Under the pieces are notes generated by a model, which worked only from the letters and a program-made list of their open reading frames with translations, did not search any database and had not been told where the DNA came from. A stretch of DNA of 64,000 nt from Ancylostoma caninum (lineage: Eukaryota > Nematoda > Chromadorea > Rhabditida > Ancylostomatidae), in NCBI GenBank assembly GCA_037903475.1, contig JBAJFG010000583.1, positions 62,001 to 126,000 on the forward strand. Reading direction: 5' to 3'. Position 1 is the stretch's first letter, and every line of letters starts with the position of its first letter. Made by a program: the position numbers and the translations under genes. Below are positions 47,821 through 57,645 of this stretch, one piece after another.

Positions 47821-50800
47821 GGGGGGAATCCTTCTCCTCGTCATTCGAATGCCGGCGACAGGCCGTAGTGACAGGCCGGCTGACGAACACCCCACGTCAC
47901 ATCTAATGGATCATGACGTCAAATGGATTCAAGAAGAAGGCTACGGCGTACGCGGGAATCGACGCCCACTCGCGGGGCCCGGTGAGTGTGGACAATAATA
48001 TGCGAGGGTCCCCGATGCTTCGCGAACGGCGGCATCGGGGGGCAAGCAGGCGAGTCGTTAAGGATAACAACGTGGCCAAGACGCGTATTGCTACTTTGAA
48101 CGTCGGCACGTTGACAGGCCGTTCATTTGAACTGGCAGCAGCACTGCAGCGCCGTCGAATCGACTTGTGTGCGGTGCAGGAGACGAGGTGGTCTGGCAGC
48201 AAATCCAAGGACATCGGGTGCGGATTCAAAATCGTCTACAATGGTAGCCCAGGTACAAGAAATGGTGTCGGCATCATTGTCTCCGAACGGTTCAGGGATT
48301 CCATAGCAGGCGTGGAGCGTTTTGACGACCGTCTTATGAAGATTGTTGTCGTCACTTTGGAAAGGCGCATCCATTTTTTCTCGGCATACGCCCCACAGAC
48401 CGGATGTTCAGACCGAGCCAAAGACGACTTCTGGGCGCTGATTGATGAGAAGACCGCTGCAGTACCACCAGAAGATACGGTTATTATTGCAGGGGACTTG
48501 AATGGGCACGTGGGATCGACGAAGGACGGCTACAGATGCCACGGCGGCTTCGGATACGGGGTGCGTAACGAGGATGGCGAGCGCATTCTCGATTACGCCG
48601 AGTCTCATAACCTTGTTATAACGAACACGAGATTTCGGAAGCGACCATCCCACCTCGTCTCTTTCTACAGCGGCAGCAACACGACACAGATCGACTACGT
48701 GCTTGTGAGGTATCAAGACCAGAAGCTCGTCACGGATGCAAAAGTCGTACCGTATGAGACGGTCGCGTCGCAACACCGGCCGCTAATTTGCACAATGAAG
48801 ATCACGCCGCCAAACAAGAAGCGCGTCGAACGATGTGGGCCGGCTCGAATCAAGTGGTGGAGATTAAGAGAGAAAGAAATAGCAGTCATCTCTCACATTC
48901 AGTTGCCACCCATCACGAACGTCGACGAAACATGGCAAAAAGTAACTGATGCTGTCCTCGCAACTGCTCGCTCCGAACTCGGCACGACCAGACCTGATCG
49001 AAGGAAGATTGACAGGAAGACCTGGCTTTGGACAGAGGAAGTGAGGGCGAAAGTTCGCGAAAAGAAGCGGCTCTACCACTCCTTCCTTGACAATAAAACG
49101 ACAGACAACTGGAGGAGTTACCGCGAAGCGAAAAGGGCTGCTAAGAAGGCTGTAGCCGCAGCGAAGGCGGCTCATTACGATGAAGTCTGTAAGAAGTTAG
49201 ACTCGAGGGACGGTGAGCGCTTCATCTACCGACTCGCGAAATCGCGTCAGCGCCAAGCAGACGACGTCGAGAAGTTTCACGGCGTCAACGACGAGCAAGG
49301 CCACCTCCTGATGGATCACAAGAAGGTGATGCAACGATGGAAGGATTATTTTGAGAAGGTCTCGACGGAAGAATTTGCCCATCCATCCGTCCCAGAAGTT
49401 CCGCCCACCTCCGGACCAGTGCAGCCAATCACCATCGAAGAGACCATGTATGCACTGAAGCGAATGAAGCCAGGCAAAGCGACTGGTCCAGATGATATGG
49501 CAGCAGAATTGTGGAAGTCGCAGTGCTGGAACTCCGCTGATTGGTTAACGAAATTTTTTAATCTAGTCATAGCGGAGAAGAAGGTGCCCGTGGACTGGCA
49601 GCGAAGCACTACCATCCCAATCTGGAAGGGCAAGGGTAGCCCCGCTGACTGCGCGAACTATCGACCAATCCGTCTTTTGTCGCATACCATGAAGATCTTC
49701 GAGCGTATCATTGATCGCCGGTTTCGTGAAATTGTTCAACTATCCCCGAACCAGTGCGGTTTTGTACCCGGATGCGGCACTACCGATGCCATCCACGCCG
49801 CCCGTCTCCTGATCGAGAAGCATCGTGAAAAGAAAAGACCATTGCACCTAGCTTTCCTAGATCTGGAGAAGGCCTTTGACCGCGTCCCCCACGAAGTCAT
49901 TTGGTATGCTCTGCGGCTTCACGGCATTCCCGAAGAGCTGATCGAATGGGTGCGGATTCTTTACGCCGATCACAGGAGTAAAGTGCAGGCGGCCGCGGGT
50001 ACATCGACGGAGTTCCCCATAACCGTGGGCGTACACCAAGGCTCAGCCCTTTCCCCGCTTCTTTTCATCGTAGTCATGGATGCCATCACAAAGGAGCTTC
50101 ACAGACCAGCGCCGTGGACGCTGCTGTACGCGGATGACGTAATGCTTGCATCCGAAGACAAGGGTGAACTTGAACGACAGACGCAAGCGTGGAGTGACCA
50201 GCTGGCACGGTTCGGCCTCCGCCTCAACGTTAAGAAGACCGAGTATTTGACCACCGACGAGCACGAGTCTGGCACTATCAAAGTTAATGGCACGGATCTT
50301 CCGCGAGCCGCTACGTTCAAATACCTCGGCTCAGTGGTTTCATCAGACGGCAGCCTCGTCCATGAGATCACCGCACGCGTCGCCGCTGCGTGGTTGAAGT
50401 GGCGCTCGCTGACCGGTGTGCTGTGCGACAAGGACATACCAGACCGGCTCAAGTCGAAGATCTACCGTACCGTGGTACGTCCTGTCGCGCTGTATGGTGC
50501 CGAGTGCTGGCCCGCCACTAAGGAAATGGAACGCCGAATCAGTGTCACTGAGATGAGGATGCTGCGGTGGATGGGTGGCTTTAGGCAGCTAGATCGCATA
50601 TGCAACCAGGACATACGACAGCGATTTGGGGTAGCTGCGATAGCCGACAAGCTCCGTGAGGCGCGTCTGCGATGGTTTGGTCACGTTCTTCGCGCTGATG
50701 GCGACAAAGTCTGTAGGATTGGCTTCGACGTAGAGGTACCAGGAAAGCGGCCTAAAGGACGACCAAAGCAACGATGGCTTGACACCGTACACGGTGACCT

Positions 50801-50912
50801 CAAGACGGCTGGGATCCATCCCGACCAAGCGCACGACAGAGCACTCTGGCGTCAAAAGATCAGCAAAGCGGACCCCGCTGCGAAACGGGAAAAACGCTAA
50901 GAAGAAGAAGAA
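47821..50912 (+). mobile_element. Full-length RTE non-LTR retrotransposon
   Basis: A 3092-base insertion bounded by a perfect 15-bp target-site duplication. It starts GGGGGGAATCC, has a 92-base 5' region and a single ORF (47913-50900), and ends in (GAA)n only a dozen bases after the stop codon. Compact size, one ORF and a simple-repeat 3' tail are typical of RTE. The element lies inside a CR1 fragment within the spacer of an inverted duplication, so it is among the youngest insertions here. Confidence 0.97.
47913..50900 (+). CDS. RTE endonuclease-reverse transcriptase, intact ORF
   Basis: 995-residue uninterrupted ORF. The N-terminal apurinic-like endonuclease starts at RIATLNVGTLTG: N63, E90 in VQETRW, D195 and N197 in GDLNGH, the TTQIDYVLV block, and H288 in ASQHRP. 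All expected catalytic positions are present. A Lys/Arg-rich linker follows. The reverse transcriptase has NYRPIRLLSHTMKIFER, D650 in FLDLEKAFDRVP, GVHQGSALSPLLF, and the catalytic YADD at 739-742. The thumb and C-terminal part (WLKWRSLTGVLCDKDIPDRL, then EMRMLRWMGG) matches the family. The start ATG is the first in frame. It would nick target DNA and copy its own RNA there (target-primed reverse transcription). Nothing seen prevents activity, although expression cannot be judged. Confidence 0.97.
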   Translation: MTSNGFKKKATAYAGIDAHSRGPVSVDNNMRGSPMLRERRHRGASRRVVKDNNVAKTRIATLNVGTLTGRSFELAAALQRRRIDLCAVQETRWSGSKSKDIGCGFKIVYNGSPGTRNGVGIIVSERFRDSIAGVERFDDRLMKIVVVTLERRIHFFSAYAPQTGCSDRAKDDFWALIDEKTAAVPPEDTVIIAGDLNGHVGSTKDGYRCHGGFGYGVRNEDGERILDYAESHNLVITNTRFRKRPSHLVSFYSGSNTTQIDYVLVRYQDQKLVTDAKVVPYETVASQHRPLICTMKITPPNKKRVERCGPARIKWWRLREKEIAVISHIQLPPITNVDETWQKVTDAVLATARSELGTTRPDRRKIDRKTWLWTEEVRAKVREKKRLYHSFLDNKTTDNWRSYREAKRAAKKAVAAAKAAHYDEVCKKLDSRDGERFIYRLAKSRQRQADDVEKFHGVNDEQGHLLMDHKKVMQRWKDYFEKVSTEEFAHPSVPEVPPTSGPVQPITIEETMYALKRMKPGKATGPDDMAAELWKSQCWNSADWLTKFFNLVIAEKKVPVDWQRSTTIPIWKGKGSPADCANYRPIRLLSHTMKIFERIIDRRFREIVQLSPNQCGFVPGCGTTDAIHAARLLIEKHREKKRPLHLAFLDLEKAFDRVPHEVIWYALRLHGIPEELIEWVRILYADHRSKVQAAAGTSTEFPITVGVHQGSALSPLLFIVVMDAITKELHRPAPWTLLYADDVMLASEDKGELERQTQAWSDQLARFGLRLNVKKTEYLTTDEHESGTIKVNGTDLPRAATFKYLGSVVSSDGSLVHEITARVAAAWLKWRSLTGVLCDKDIPDRLKSKIYRTVVRPVALYGAECWPATKEMERRISVTEMRMLRWMGGFRQLDRICNQDIRQRFGVAAIADKLREARLRWFGHVLRADGDKVCRIGFDVEVPGKRPKGRPKQRWLDTVHGDLKTAGIHPDQAHDRALWRQKISKADPAAKREKR

Positions 50913-50927
50913 GATTATGACAACCGT

Positions 50928-50971
50928 CTTGAAGTGCTAGACATGGGAAGTCTCAATGTCACAAAAAATCA
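50928..50971 (+). pseudogene. CR1 fragment continued after the RTE insertion
   Basis: Reads RLEVLDMGSLNVT directly after the right target-site duplication. It matches RERLDFLKLKSL of the other CR1 copy and continues the piece ending at 47820. Confidence 0.75.
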
Positions 50972-51508
50972 CAATGAAACAAACATTTACAGTAACAACA
51001 CCAAATGCGCAGGTAGTAACTAAGTCTTTCGACTTCGAGGCCAATTGGTAGTTGTTTACCTACATTTCAATAAGTTAGTCTCAACACAATTCAACCCGTC
51101 AAGCAAATGATAAAACTAGTAGTGCAACTACCAAAACGCTCTGAAGTTCAATGTGGTCGTTTTACATCGAACATTGGACAGAAGCCTCATTTGGTCGTAT
51201 TAGGTTGGAGCGAAATTAATTGCTGGAACTAACATTACAGTTCAAAATGTTATAACTCTCTCCATTCTCTGCATTGCCAGTGGACGGCCGCGTACCTTGT
51301 ACTCTTGGACAACAGGTCTATTTTTCAGTCAAATTTTCGTTGTCTGTTTATTTTTTTCTATATTTTCTTGGGATTTCCAGTCTTCAATCTCTTTATGGCT
51401 GTTTTTTCTATTGGTTTTTCCTTTCGCTGTTTTTTCAGCTAGTTTTTGACTTCCACCTGTGCCAACGGTTCGCGTGCCTTTGTATTGATTTCATCGAATC
51501 CATAGATA

Positions 51509-52252
51509 TTGCTGATCATGTCGCAGTTCAAGAGTGGACGTCGAACGAGTAAGAGGTTAGCGTCAATGGTCGAACCCTCTGCAACTTCTCCAAGTGAGCG
51601 GCTTAGCAATGAGACGAGTTCCTTGACTCAGACTGATTTTATCAAAATGCATGCTTCCGAACTCTTTAACAAAATTATAGAACTGAACTCCGACCCACTT
51701 ATTGATGAAATGCTTAAAGTTTTCGCTTCGAAGAATAATTTTGACGTAGCTGCATGCGTGGAATCGGATAAAAAGTCTCGGAGCATCGTTATTCACAATC
51801 TTCCCGAAGCAGAAGAAGGACTACCTCCCTCTGTCAAACAGAAGGATCTGGAAAGAAAGGTAAGTGATGTCCTTGACATGCTAGGCGTAGAGTGCCGACC
51901 CGTGGAGGTGTACCGCATGGGTAAGCCTCGTGGTGCACCTCCACGGCTTGTGAAGCTAGTCCTCCCCTCTAAGTCACACTGGAGGGCGGTGCTTTCAAAT
52001 GCGTACTGTCTTCGGGGCACTAGCTTCACAAATGTGCACCTACGCAAAAGCATGTCGAAGGAAGAATTGCAGAAACATAAGGACATGAGACAAGAGTGCA
52101 AGGAACGGAATAGGCAGCTTAATAGTCATGTCTGGGTAGTCTACCGCGACGAGATTAGGCGTGTCCAGGACCTCCCAAGGATGCAGGCTTCGGGAAACTC
52201 CAAAGGAGCTGCCGGAGACCAGCCAAGGCAGAGGCTTCCGGGGGACGCCTAG
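51509..52252 (+). CDS. CR1 ORF1 protein
   Basis: 247-codon intact ORF. The middle (SRSIVIHNLPEAEEGLPPSV ... VEVYRMGKPRGAPPRLVKLV) resembles the RRM-like region of ORF1 proteins of worm CR1/L2-type elements. It is followed by a charged helical segment (KSMSKEELQKHKDMRQECKE) that may form a coiled coil. No CCHC knuckle was seen. A second in-frame ATG at 51518 may be the real start. Such proteins bind element RNA and act as chaperones in the retrotransposition particle. Confidence 0.8.
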   Translation: MLIMSQFKSGRRTSKRLASMVEPSATSPSERLSNETSSLTQTDFIKMHASELFNKIIELNSDPLIDEMLKVFASKNNFDVAACVESDKKSRSIVIHNLPEAEEGLPPSVKQKDLERKVSDVLDMLGVECRPVEVYRMGKPRGAPPRLVKLVLPSKSHWRAVLSNAYCLRGTSFTNVHLRKSMSKEELQKHKDMRQECKERNRQLNSHVWVVYRDEIRRVQDLPRMQASGNSKGAAGDQPRQRLPGDA

Positions 52253-55086
52253 ATCCAAACGAAGTTTCTCCAGACATTCGATGCTTTCTATTCAACTCCC
52301 GCAGCCTCAAAAACAAAATTGACCACCTTCACCTTTTCCTGACCATTCATGAACCAGATCTTCTTTTTATTACCGAAACTTGGATGACTTCAAAGATTTC
52401 AAGCGCTGAAATTGTCGCGGATTTCCCTTACATGGTTTATAGAAGCGATCGTTTGCATCGCAGAGGTGGTGGCGTTTGCTGCCTTGTAAAGAAATCTCTT
52501 AGCCTAACTGCCGTTCCGCTCCCCCTCCCGTCTCAAGTCCGACGTTCTTTGCCTGGAAGGGTTTGACATGGCATATTCTTTCAAGTTCAGAATTATTTTA
52601 TTATATCGACCACCAGATTCAAGTTCAAACGATGATGACTGTCTGCTTTGCTAGATCTCTGTCTTTCGAACACCCAACTGATCGTGCTTGGCGATCTTAA
52701 CCTTGACGTCAACTGGGGACTAAACAAGGCGAACAACAAAAACTCATCTCAATTCCTAGAATTTTTCAAATGCTGTGGGTTGTCTCAGCAGGTTATGATG
52801 CCTACTCGTGGTGACTCAATTCTGGACCTTGTTCTGACATCAGCACCGATTGTGGACAGCGTTACCATTCTTCCCCCCTTCGCTGGTTCTGATCACAACA
52901 CGGTTGCTTTTTAATTGAAAGCCTTCTTCCAAGATCAACGCAAGCTACCTTTACCAAACTTCGCTAAGGCAAACTATGCTCAACTATCCTCCTATTTCAG
53001 TTCCATTGATTGGTGGAATGTCTTCCAAGGCTACACCAACATTGATGATCTGTATAAGCGATTCTGTCAAGTAGTGTATTGTGGATTATCCATGAATGTG
53101 CCTTTCGACTTTCCCGGAACCCGCAAGCTGTCCTACCCTAGGCATATGCTGAATTTAATTGCTCAGAAAACACGCCTTTTTTACTCTAGGCCAAATCCAC
53201 TGTCGCAGCTTGATTATAAAAGAATATGTTCTGAATTGGACCACCACCTGAGAAGGTTTCTAGCCTATAAAGAAAGGCGTGCCGATCAATCCCGAGATAA
53301 AAGAGCTATTTTCGCGCTGATCAAGTATAAAATCAAGGTCCATGCAGTAGTGCCTGCACTTCAAGACGATACAGGTCGCTTTTATTTTGACGACGAAGAG
53401 AAAGCAGAAGCACTTGCCAATTTCTTTGTTTCAGTCTTTTCGCCACCAGATCCTAGTGTAGTTATGAGCGAGCATCAGGATAGTGCTTCATCCTCCAACT
53501 TTTTATCAAACTTTGTAGCTCATCCTGATGAAGTCTTGAAGATAGTGATGTCTTTGAAAAGCTCTACTTCTGCAACTTTTGATGGAATACCGCAGATTGT
53601 TTATAAGAAGTGTGCTCTTGCACTCTATAAACCTTTGACCATATTAATTAATGCTTCACTTCACTTCTGCGAAGTTCCCCAGATTTGGAAACAATCCATT
53701 GTTACAGCAATCCCAAAGAACCCTGAACCGAAGCTCCTCTCATCCTTCCGCCCCATAAGTATTACGCCAACTCCCGTCAAAGTATTGGAGCGATTAGTAC
53801 GAGATAAGGTCTATACCTGGTTTGAAGAGAATAGACTATTTCCACCAGAGCAACATGGTTTTATTGCTGGCGCATCTACCACTACCCAGGTTCTGGACTC
53901 TCTTTTTGATTGGAATCAGGCATTATATGATGGTAGCTCCGTCGATGTCATCTATTTTGACCTGTCGAAGGCCTTCGATAAAGTCAACCATGAAAAACTC
54001 TTGCTGAAGCTTCATCAACTTGGAATTAGAGGGCCTCTACTCCGTTGGCTACGCTCCTACTTGAGCGGCAGAAATATGTGTGTAAAAGTTGGCAGTTTTT
54101 TTTCCAGAAACTACCCCTGCACTAGTGGAGTTCCGCAGGGTGGAGTACTCTCGCCTTTGCTGTTCCTTGCGTATACGCACGACCTCTTAGAAAAACTCGT
54201 TACGCACCCGCTAGTTAAGGTCAAAATGTATGCCGACGATATCAAGATTTATGCCACGTATAACAGAGAAAGTAAAGATCAGGCATCTCTGGCTTTAACG
54301 CGCTCTATCTCTAACATGATGGAGTGGGCTGACACCTGGAACTTACCAGTAAATCTTGCAAAGACCTCGATATTTCATGTAGGGAGATTGAATGGCGCTG
54401 ACTACAGTGTCAATAACTCTACTCTAAACACTCTCCATGAAGTTCGTGACCTAGGCTTCTATCTCAATAATGAGCTCAACTTCCAATCTCATATAAACAT
54501 AGTTGTACGGAAAGCCTTTGCTGCTCTTTTTGCAATCTGTAGAAACATCCAAGGCAGCGACTCTACCACGTTTTTGAAGCTTTATAAAGCCTACGTCATT
54601 CCTATTTTGGAGTACGGATCACAAGTATGGAGCCCTTACACTAAGAAGCTGCAAATCAGATTAGAGAAGGTTCAGCAAGCATTCACGAAAATTGTGTTTT
54701 ATAGATGTGTACCTGATCCTGACTATCCTCAGTCAATGCCAAACTATAGGGAGAGATTAGACTTTCTTAAGCTTAAAAGTCTGCTATATCGAAGAGTGTT
54801 CAATGACTTGGTTTTGAGTTTTAAAATTTTAAAAGGTGAGTCTAAGCTGAAGCCAAGCAGATACTGGATCTTCCGGCCTTGCAGAGGACGGTTTAACTGG
54901 ATTTCCTTGCAGCCCACGCGAATAGGTAGAAAGAATAAAACCAAGGCATTCAACTCTTTCTTTGTACGAGGTGCTAGATGGTTGCAAATGCTTCCATCTA
55001 GCACACTCCAGGCACCCAATTCTACGATTTTTAGGCGGATATTAGAGAAAATTGTGTTGGCAACTCTTCGTATTGCAGATTTCTAG
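52253..55086 (+). pseudogene. CR1 ORF2 (endonuclease-reverse transcriptase), recently broken
   Basis: The endonuclease begins CFLFNSRSLKNKIDHLHLFL, with ITETWMTSK near 52370 and RGGGVCCLVK near 52470. There is a frameshift near 52540, another near 52645, then LIVLGDLNLDVNWGL near 52680 and GSDHNTVAF, followed by a TAA at 52912-52914. The rest (52915-55086, 723 codons) is open. It contains SFRPISITPTPVKVLER, VIYFDLSKAFDKVNHEKLL, SGVPQGGVLSPLLFLAYTHD, the catalytic YADD at 54229-54240 and the thumb region. Three lesions in an otherwise well-kept ORF mark a young but dead copy. Confidence 0.93.
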
Positions 55087-56544
55087 TGTTCTACTATGCA
55101 ATTTTCCAGCATACTTGGTGGTTTTAATACAAAGAATTTCTCTTGTTACACATCAGCATCGATGCACTATGTAGTTGTTTATGCAATTGTGGAGATTTTT
55201 GATTCATCGTGTTCATAATTGTTTTTTTTTCATCCATCTGTTGCTTACTTGGTCCGGAAGCTTCTAGCAAACTGTTTATCAACTCTGACATAAATGAACT
55301 ACTGCTTTGTAGCTTTTTACGATTCGAAATGCTAATCCTGGCAGAGTATGATTCGATCCACTGTTGTCCGTGAAGATTTATGGTTTAAGCTTTATAGCTT
55401 GTCTCGGTGGGTGAGGTTGTACGAAAAGCCTAATGCTCGTTACCCGGCTTGCCGGTTCCACGAGGGTGGCCGGTATACCCGTGTGTCGAAGTTCCGGCAA
55501 GCTCCCATGACCCCTTTGGTGGCGCTAAGGGCATCATAGCCGGCTGATGTGGGTACTGCTTCTGGCTCTCGTACTGATCTCCCCATCAGGTTTAGTGGGC
55601 TCATTCAAAGCGCTATATCTTGCTCGGCACCAACAGGGGATCGGATCATAAGACATTCGGGCTTGAAAGGCGCACTTATTAGAGCATTCGTTGAACAGGC
55701 TAGCTAGAAGAGTCCGGCACTCAGTGTCCAATTCATACATCAATTTGCTTTGTTGTAATCCTAGTTGCATTTTACAGTCCCTCTTTTTTTTTCCTTTGTT
55801 GTTAGCACGTTTTTAGACGTATGAAAATGAAAATGAAAATGAAAACTTGGCTTATACACGACATTCTTCATCAGTTTAATGCTCATTTGATTCGCTAAAT
55901 CTTCCTTAACAATCTGATAAAAGCGATGTGCCTAAACATTGAAAACAGAGATCGCCAAAAACTTAAAACTTTCGCAAGGCGATTTCGGCATGCTCTGAAT
56001 CAGCAGTCTGCTGCTGCCGCAGGTTTGCATCTGCGACTCGGAAAAAGTGATATTCAGTAAGGGAAAGGTCTGCAGAATGAAGAGAATGAGTGAGAACCGT
56101 GATGCCTAACTGCACCAGTGTTTGCCGAGTGAGTTTCTGAGTGAGAGGTTAAGCGCTTCCCTTGAACAGGAGAGAACCTGATTCTGTTCAGCACTGCTAA
56201 CCGCACCTACAGCATATTTTCGGACATCAACATGAAATTACAAGATCTCGTTCAGGAAAACTTGAAAGTGTGAAAACGTCTCCGCCAATACCGTTCACAT
56301 TTTTCGTTATCGTACAGAACAGAAACCGAGCTTCATCTATAGCATTTACTTGTTCTAGAAATGAGTCATTTCGGGGCGAAAATTTTATTTATTTATTTTA
56401 TTTTTATTTTAATTTAGAAAAGATGTCACACCAGGTAAGACGCTGTGCAACAGTTGCAACAGATCGTGTGGTGTTCGTGGCACTTTTCTTAACTTCTTGA
56501 TTGAATTCAGATGTTGTCAACCTGTAGTAGAGTGAGCGTTCATC

Positions 56545-57645
56545 ATACATCTGCCTTGTGTTGTCCAGAAATCAGAGAAAAACGACTGAAAAAAGCTGAT
56601 CGTGAGTGGGACAGTTAATCATTATATGTTGTGTGGGCAAGTGCTCAACGCACTGTAAACTCAATGACCACGTGCGGACGCCTTTTTTTAACGGTAGTTT
56701 ATGTGGCTATTCAAGCTAAAGAAAGCTCTTCCGAAACATACTGCAATTGTTTATCACGTTTTTGAATCTCCTAGCAGTTGCATGCTCGATGAATAAATGA
56801 TGCGTAATATCTGTATCATCCCAAACACAGAACATGATCTGCCCCGTTTCGCCTCATCATCACCCGAACCTAACTCTTTCACAATGATACCACACCACTT
56901 CCCACTCCTGTGTGTTCATGAAAACGAGCACTGAACAGCTCATCCATCATTTGAGAGTAAACAACAGCTGAGCAACAACGCATGAGTACTTTTATTGTGT
57001 CTGAAAGAATTAGCAACTTAATCAATTAAGTAAGAATACAATTTGACGAACCTATTATCCTCATGAAAATATGCTCAGTTCGAATCTAAGTGAGGTATCC
57101 TATGTGAGGTGCAACGATGATTTTGAATCACAGACTTCCTAAAGATGTTCGGGAGGTATAAAAATCACAAGATGCAGAGGTGAGCCTTTGTGGAAACAAA
57201 GCCGAAGATAAGGCACATCCACTCTCCTTTCCTATTTGTCTCAAAAGATTTTTCGCTCCTCTAAAGTCAACTGACATTCACCTAAACTAGTTTCTTCAGT
57301 GCGAAGAAAATCGGCTTAAACAGCAATTTTTCGGCTATGCCGGAAAAAGCGAACTAGGACAAGGTACATCTCAAAGGACGAGTGAATGCGCTGCGACAAA
57401 TGAGGCACAGGTTAGGAGGCATTCTCAGTTGCAAGCGAACACTATAGGCAGGATCGGAGAAATGTGTACAAGTGTCCAGCAACTCGGATCCATGGGTCCA
57501 CAAATGCACTACGCTAAGACTAGCCTTCTTCAACGCCCTCCGTTACAGGCGGATATCGGAAAAAAGAACATCCTAGCAGTTGTCGCATTAAGCTCAGCAT
57601 GGACTTCTACTCTACGATGGATCAGATTCGAACGCTCAGGACACT
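56545..57645. other. Spacer between the mariner relic and the AFG1-type gene
   Basis: No gene recognised. Represents the 3' flank of the minus-strand ATPase gene. A minus-strand AATAAA (TTTATT near 56991) is 650 bases beyond the stop, and its use is uncertain. Confidence 0.4.

Larger units (their letters stand above)
51258..55843 (+). mobile_element. Near-full-length CR1-type non-LTR retrotransposon
   Basis: A 4.6 kb insertion into the right mariner copy. The empty site is seen in the left copy (gttataacttggc in reverse complement). AACT occurs on both sides (51254-51257, 55844-55847), a very short target duplication. The element has a 5' region of about 250 bases, ORF1, ORF2, a 3' region of about 750 bases, and an (ATGAAA)n terminal microsatellite near 55821-55843. 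A short 3' repeat and minimal target duplication fit CR1. Confidence 0.92.
45394..56544. repeat. Large interrupted inverted duplication (palindrome)
   Basis: Left arm: 45394-46148 plus 47071-47362. Right arm: 50972-51257 plus 55848-56544. The arms are inverse copies with mismatches. They cover the mariner from mid-transposase to its terminal repeat and 226 bases of flanking DNA beyond it. The flank is shared, so this is a duplicated segment and not two independent mariner insertions. Without later insertions, the arms are about 1.0 kb each around a 0.5 kb spacer. Confidence 0.92.
51200..56544 (-). mobile_element. Mariner (right, inverted copy), split by CR1 and truncated
   Basis: The terminal repeat TTAGGTTGGAGCGAAATTAA starts at 51200 next to TA (51198-51199). 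The mariner runs to 51257, is interrupted by CR1 (51258-55843), and resumes to 56544, where similarity to the left copy stops. The opposite terminal repeat is missing. Decayed transposase on the minus strand. Confidence 0.88.

Noticed and set aside
48123..50855. Several minus-strand frames of 60-122 codons
   Set aside because: All are shadows of the intact RTE ORF on the plus strand.
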